NCBI GenBank assembly: GCA_963402885.1
Contig: OY727098.1
Location: forward strand, 1,793,001 to 1,857,000
Reading direction: 5' to 3'
DNA from: Antedon bifida
Taxonomy: Eukaryota; Echinodermata; Crinoidea; Comatulida; Antedonidae
Length of the DNA: 64,000 nucleotides
The notes under the pieces: model-generated
Seen by the model: the letters and a program-made list of their open reading frames with translations, nothing else
Databases searched by the model: none
Told to the model about the DNA's origin: nothing
Translations under genes and position numbers: made by a program
Shown here: in pieces, positions 49,201 through 64,000 of the stretch
How positions within the stretch are numbered: position 1 is the stretch's first letter
Layout of the letters: each line of letters opens with the position of its first letter

Positions 49201-52200
49201 GGTGATGATAGCGAATATGATATCAATTAGTTCCGGTAAACGGTGATAATGAGGATGCCGATAATGATATCAATCAGTTCTGGTAAACGATGACGATGAC
49301 GATGCCGATACTGATGTCAATCAGCTTCGGTAAACGATGACGATGCCGATACTGATATTAATCAGTTCCGGTAAACGATGCCGATACTGATATCAATCAG
49401 TTCCGGTAAACGATGGCGATGCCGATACTGATATCAATCAGCTTCGGTAAAGGTGACGATGTAGATAATAATATCAGTCAGCTCTTAGTAAACTGTGACA
49501 AAGATGATTTATTATAGCGGATTAATATTTTGCCAATTATTAGGCATGCACAAAAAGTTGTTACCAACAACGAGTGGTAGAGCAATGTGGATGTTATGAT
49601 TCAAATTACCCGTTTAAAGGCGGTACACAACCTTGTAGATATTCAGATGTCGAACAAAGTAAGTACAGTGTAATAACGACAACATCGTATTCTTATATAT
49701 AATGTTAATAAATATAAGGTACTGTAGTGTAGCTGTATATTACGAGTTCATATTACTAAGCTGAAACTAGGTTCATCATCAGCCGTTATCAGTCCACTGC
49801 TGGACGAAAGCCTCAGCATGTTTCTGCCATATAGTGAACGATCTCTAGCTGCTCCCTGCCACTGCACTGTACCCCAATACTTGTCTGTTTCATCTCGTCA
49901 TCTCGCTCTTTGTCTTTCCCTATTTCTGCTCCCGTTCATGGGTCTCTATGAGGTCATTAGCGAAGTCCGTCTCTATTCTCCTACTGATAATATCAGTCAA
50001 TCAAATTAAGTAAGTGGAAGTGGGCTGGACATATTATGTCCAGCCCACTTCCACTTACTTAATTTGATAGTTCTCATAATGTCTTGGACTTGTGTTTGTT
50101 TTCTCACCCATTCATTTGTTTTTCTGAGCATATTTCTTTCATGTTGTGCTGTGCTGCTGCTAATTTCTTTTCCATTTTATTTGACAGTGCCCTAGGAACA
50201 TTTTACCTAACCAGGGGTGACCTAACAAACTAGTACCACCATTTGCATTACACCATGATTGTTTTACATTGTGTTTTCTTTAAACAGAACAGTGTATGTC
50301 GAAAGTAAATGATGACTACAAAAACAATGTATTTAAATGTGACTGTCCTCAGCCATGCAAGTAAGATGACTGACTTTAAATTTAAATATAATCAGTGCAT
50401 GTATTGAATATAACGTATCAGTTAATGTAGGCATGTTATATATTGATGATAAATTTCAATATACACATTTTTGAAAATACCAAATGACCATAATCCACAC
50501 ATTATGTAGTCTTAAAGTAAAAATGAAAAACAATAATAAATGTTTATCAATATAAATATAATATGATACAATATCGATATAACTTAATGTAAAACTTATT
50601 TATTTTATCTTATTTTTTTTATATTAATACGCAGTGATGACAAATTTAAAACAACCCAATCGTTTACATACTGGCCGACTCCGGAGTATAAGGTACCGTA
50701 TTCATTGCTAACAATACATGACATTGTCCCTATTTTAATAGAGAATGAGTGGTACAGGTAGCATAAAATAATATATTCCAACCTTAACGGAATTGTAGGG
50801 GTTGTATAATCATACTGAAGGATATCAGTTCGCGGGAGGAAAGTCGAGTGAACGCTCGCCGAATAATGATATGTCAAAATCATCACAAGTCTACTTGTAC
50901 TTCTAGACGCCCATAATAATACATTTAGTTTGCAAACGTTCTTCCTTATTCACTAAATGTCACGTCAGCTTCGGCACTACTACCGAACAGTGTACGTTTA
51001 TATAACAACTTAATTTTAGTTGGTTCAAATGTGCCCTTTCCTTGTACATCAAAGGCCTTTAAGTTTTCGTTAATCTCATGTCATGGATGGTTTTAATAAG
51101 TACAATGTGTTTTACAGGTAGATTTCATGGAACTCTTATCTGAAGCATCCCCTGCCCTAAATGATTTAGTTAGGATGGAAGACATCGACGGTACAAGTTT
51201 AAGGTAGGCGCAGCAAAACATTGTATCCCATTGTTAAAATTGCTAATAAAATAATCTGCATGTATAAAATTACGCGCATTTGAGTGGCCATGTGCATATG
51301 GTGCAATGGTACATTACACTAGATATAAGCCTACATGACACATGTACTATGTTATTTTATGAAACTTAAAAGACAACTTGACCGAGGACCATATTTTAAC
51401 AACGTATTAGGGATGTACATATGATTTCAGAATCATCGCGAGATTAAGGATATTGCCGCACGCGCTCGCCGTAAATCGCAAAATTTACATTATGAGTTTT
51501 TTGGCTAAGTCTGGCAAATCGCGAAAATTTCTAGTAAACACACTTTGTAAATAAATCGTAAAAAATATAAATTTTGATTTATTGTTTCTTTTGCTTATAA
51601 TGATTCATTAAGTAGATTTTGCGATGCACCTGTGACGTCAAAGTAATTTACGGCGACGGCTGTACGGCGAGCGCGTGCGGCAAAATCCTAAATATCGCGA
51701 TTGTTGTGAAATCATAATGTATGTCTAATAAATGGTCCTTTGTCAAGTTGTCCTTTAATTTCTATTAATAACATTGTGATTATAATAAAAGATTCAATTT
51801 CTTAAACAAAATGTTGTTTATAATTTAGAGAAAATCTACTTCTTCTTGACATATATTTCGGAGATTTGAACTATGATGCGATGGAACAATCTCCGCTTTA
51901 TTCGGTAAGTTAAGCCATGTATCACCGTTGTTACGGTATTATTCTTGAAAGCATTCGTACAAAGTAGAAACATTATTAACGTTATACGAATGACTATATT
52001 AATTGCGATATATTGAAAGTTGATTTACTAGTCTGCTACGAATGTATTTGTGTTAATTGTGTAAACATTAAAATAATCATTAACTAAATCATATTAAACA
52101 TCATTGAAAATAGCACATACATACCACATTCCTTAGTTCGTTTTCCTTCTCATTCTTTTGTATTTTAAGCTAACCGATATAATTGTAATTCTCTCTAGAA

Positions 52201-52495
52201 GTCAGACCTAGCCGGTGGACTTGGTGGCACAGTTGGGCTGTGGATAGGTGTCTCTGTCCTCACTGTTTTTGAAGCGATAGAATTCCTTTACGATGCAGTA
52301 TGTCTTTTGTTAAAGAAAGCAGGGAAAAAACAAGCTAAATCAAACGAAAGTAATATAATAGCGATGAGTGAAGTTAAACCAACAATGCATGCGATAGATC
52401 GCAAGTTTGGTTTGATTGGAGACAGACATATTGTACCAACATCTAGGCCTGAAACACTTTCCAACAAAGAGTTTCTTTTCTCTGTTCCGACTTGA
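46217..52495 (+). CDS. DEG/ENaC-family sodium channel subunit, 11 exons
   Basis: A cation (Na+) channel subunit of the plasma membrane; family members form trimers. Exons: 46217-46771, 47339-47544, 47964-48079, 48402-48562, 48995-49102, 49544-49658, 50288-50360, 50635-50692, 51118-51203, 51829-51904, 52199-52495. Phases agree and give 616 aa. The start is the first of two adjacent ATGs at 46217; the TTG two codons earlier is not a plausible start. Visible: the HG gating motif (62-63), basic TKRRK, TM1 (about 78-100), FPAVTICN (120-127), a finger insert with ERRKRDN, LGHQL and NPIYGNCYT, MPFPEDEG, the cysteine-rich CxxxCYQQ..CGC palm/thumb region, ENLLLLDIYF, and TM2 with GGLGGTVGLWIGVSVLTVFE, where GVS (535-537) is the selectivity filter. 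The cytosolic tail is basic. Overall motifs are ENaC/ASIC-like. Subfamily and gating stimulus are unknown. Confidence 0.94.
47051..47180 (-). repeat. tRNA-derived SINE head with tandem B-box-like units
   Basis: The minus strand from 47180 reads a tRNA-like A box (TGGTGGTTAAAATG) and, about 40 nt on, a B box (GGTTCAATCC, plus-strand 47122-47131). Three further GGTTCAATCC copies follow at 47099-47108, 47075-47084 and 47051-47060, as 23-24-bp tandem units (CTAGGTCAGGATTGAACCAT and similar on the plus strand). It lies in channel intron 1. It is not a functional tRNA: the acceptor stem does not close. Confidence 0.6.
47612..47795. mobile_element. MITE, AGCTTGGTTCCCACTAG family, channel intron 2
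   Basis: A 184-bp element with the left end TGCGTGGTTCCCACTAGAAC and the right end GCTAGTGTGAACCAAGCT. It is flanked by TTA on both sides (47609-47611, 47796-47798). It shares termini with the fold-back elements at 14411 and 18064. No coding capacity. Confidence 0.8.
49164..49495. repeat. Degenerate minisatellite, channel intron 5
   Basis: About seven to eight units of 35-55 bp sharing GATGACGATGCCGATACTGA, TATCAATCAG and TTCCGGTAAACG. Length differences come mainly from the number of GATGAC hexamers. Intronic and not in frame with the channel exons. Confidence 0.85.
49765..50215 (-). pseudogene. LINE ORF2 C-terminal fragment, channel intron 6
   Basis: On the minus strand a frame reads EKKLAAAQHNM, then KTNEWVRKQTQVQDIMR, IKLSKWKWAGH. 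After the palindrome at 50000-50068 comes a region with RQRARW-like, QCSGREQ and finally TTTCGTCCAGCAGTGGACTG (plus-strand complement at about 49790), which corresponds to the usual end 'EAFxQQWTD' of a non-LTR retrotransposon ORF. The order matches the element's C-terminal and terminal region. It is interrupted by frameshifts and by an inverted duplication, so it is inactive. Confidence 0.65.
50000..50068. repeat. 69-bp near-perfect palindrome (34-bp arms)
   Basis: Left arm 50000-50033 and right arm 50035-50068 are exact reverse complements around one base (arm begins ATCAAATTAAGTAAGTGGAA). It sits precisely in the KWKWAGH-coding part of the LINE fragment, so one arm is a duplicated, inverted copy of the other. 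Confidence 0.95.
51370..51755. mobile_element. MITE (AAGACAACTTGACC), channel intron 9
   Basis: A 386-bp fold-back element with the left end AAGACAACTTGACCGAGGAC and the right end GGTCCTTTGTCAAGTTGTCCTT. It is flanked by TAA on both sides (51367-51369, 51756-51758). Second-order inverted blocks (GCCGCACGCGCTCGCCGTA facing TACGGCGAGCGCGTGCGGC, ATATCGCGA-type) allow an extended hairpin. PIF/Harbinger-like by its TWA duplication. Confidence 0.85.
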
Positions 52496-53497
52496 CAAAA
52501 CTTATTATTATTAATATAACAAAATACAATTGTATATATAAAAAAGTGCTTCTTTTTAGTTTATCATTTATTAAGATTCTTTATATTAGCAATGTATATT
52601 TAAAAAAACATGAATTGAAAAGGAAGTTAGTGCATTTGATTATTTCACATCATATTGTATGTTAAAAAAATATTCATTGTCATTCTGTATATTATTATCA
52701 CATGTACATACAGCATCCACAGTTGTGCGTGTACTTGGTGTGAATATAAAAATTAATTACGGCGAATTAAATGATGCTAGTGATACTAAAGATGTATTTA
52801 TATATTTATGATCATACAACATTGAATTTCTACGTAAAACCAACCGCTAAGTTCTACAATCCTGGCACCGTCTGGATTTAAATTAAAAGCTATTTGTCAA
52901 GGTTTATCGTTCGTGTAGCGTTTTATATTCGTTCTTGTATAAATATTCGCAAAATGTCCATCATTTGCTATAGACACAGCAAATATTTAATTTAATGAAT
53001 AATCAATAACGATACATTTGGAAATTAATTGGACTTTTTTAATAACACACCGGTGTGCTTTGATCTCTGCCGCGCGTGCGCACAAACGAGTGTTTTTCTT
53101 CCACCCATAATTTAAATTGATGTCTCAGTTCCACCGTACCAAGTTTAAAACACATAGGTAGACACTCGGACATTCCGCACAATTACTGGACAACACCACC
53201 CTCCCGCCGGAATGGGATAATTATCCAGTAGGTACTGTTCAAACAGTGGTTTCGTCGGATGAAGGATGTAGGCCTAGGCCTAAATCCAGGGTGTTACAGT
53301 ATTGTCCCGGATACGACTTACATGTATATACGTGTTTTTGTAAACTTTATCGCTATGTAAATATTACTGTTATTCCTTGTTCATATTTGAATATGCTGAA
53401 GTATCTGATATTATGAGTGACCTTTAGTCTTAGAATTGTATCATTACTTCTTAATAACACTAACCTTTCGCTAGTTTAAACTTAAACTGGTTTAAAT
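52496..53497. other. Intergenic interval between channel and alpha-glucosidase genes
   Basis: 1.0 kb between the channel stop codon and the alpha-glucosidase start codon, both on the plus strand. It must hold the channel 3'-UTR and the promoter and 5'-UTR of the glucosidase, unless an upstream non-coding exon exists. I see no canonical AATAAA close to the channel stop and no clear TATA element. Confidence 0.5.
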
Positions 53498-63870
<10,373 letters not shown>

Positions 63871-64000
63871 GTAGGCTATTTACTTTATTTGGTATACTTA
63901 TGCACGATATGAATGTAACGCGTTCCTACGCTTTCCTGGGTACAAGAACGTTTACCTTAAAGTGTCCAATAACGAATTATGGTCCAATACGACTATGGAA

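Overview
The window is eukaryotic nuclear DNA: A+T-rich by eye, with genes split into many short GT-AG exons and long stretches of repeat-rich intergenic sequence. Three animal protein genes can be reconstructed exon by exon in the right-hand half. They are a beta-hexosaminidase, a DEG/ENaC sodium channel of the ENaC/ASIC type and a GH31 alpha-glucosidase with a trefoil domain. The gene content, the very frequent palindrome TAGGCCTA and the repeat types (short TWA-flanked MITEs, degenerate non-LTR retroelements, tRNA-derived SINE pieces) fit an invertebrate deuterostome, most likely an echinoderm. The species assignment is inference and I cannot confirm it from the sequence.

Positions 1-34828 (more than half the window) contain no protein gene that I can support. 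This part holds several copies of a roughly 150-bp MITE, larger fold-back elements, two degenerate LINE fragments, a 0.6-kb minisatellite, a 108-bp tandem array, an imperfect 1.5-kb tandem duplication bounded by small hairpins, and simple repeats.

Positions 34829-45003, minus strand: a complete 11-exon beta-N-acetylhexosaminidase gene (GH20, 577 aa) with a signal peptide, all recognisable catalytic residues and an unusual hydrophobic C-terminal tail. Positions 46217-52495, plus strand: a complete 11-exon DEG/ENaC channel gene (616 aa) with both membrane segments, the HG gating motif, the GxS filter and a furin-like RRKR site in the finger region. The two genes are divergent, with about 1.2 kb between their start codons. 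Positions 53498-63870 and beyond, plus strand: 20 exons (836 codons plus one base) of a type II membrane GH31 alpha-glucosidase whose 3' end lies outside the window.

The exon phases of all three genes join without a frameshift, so these models are well supported. No operon or pathway link between them is evident. Two are glycosidases (HexNAc removal and alpha-glucoside cleavage) and one is an ion channel, so their adjacency is probably incidental. The introns carry many independent repeats, several with clear TTA or TAA target-site duplications.
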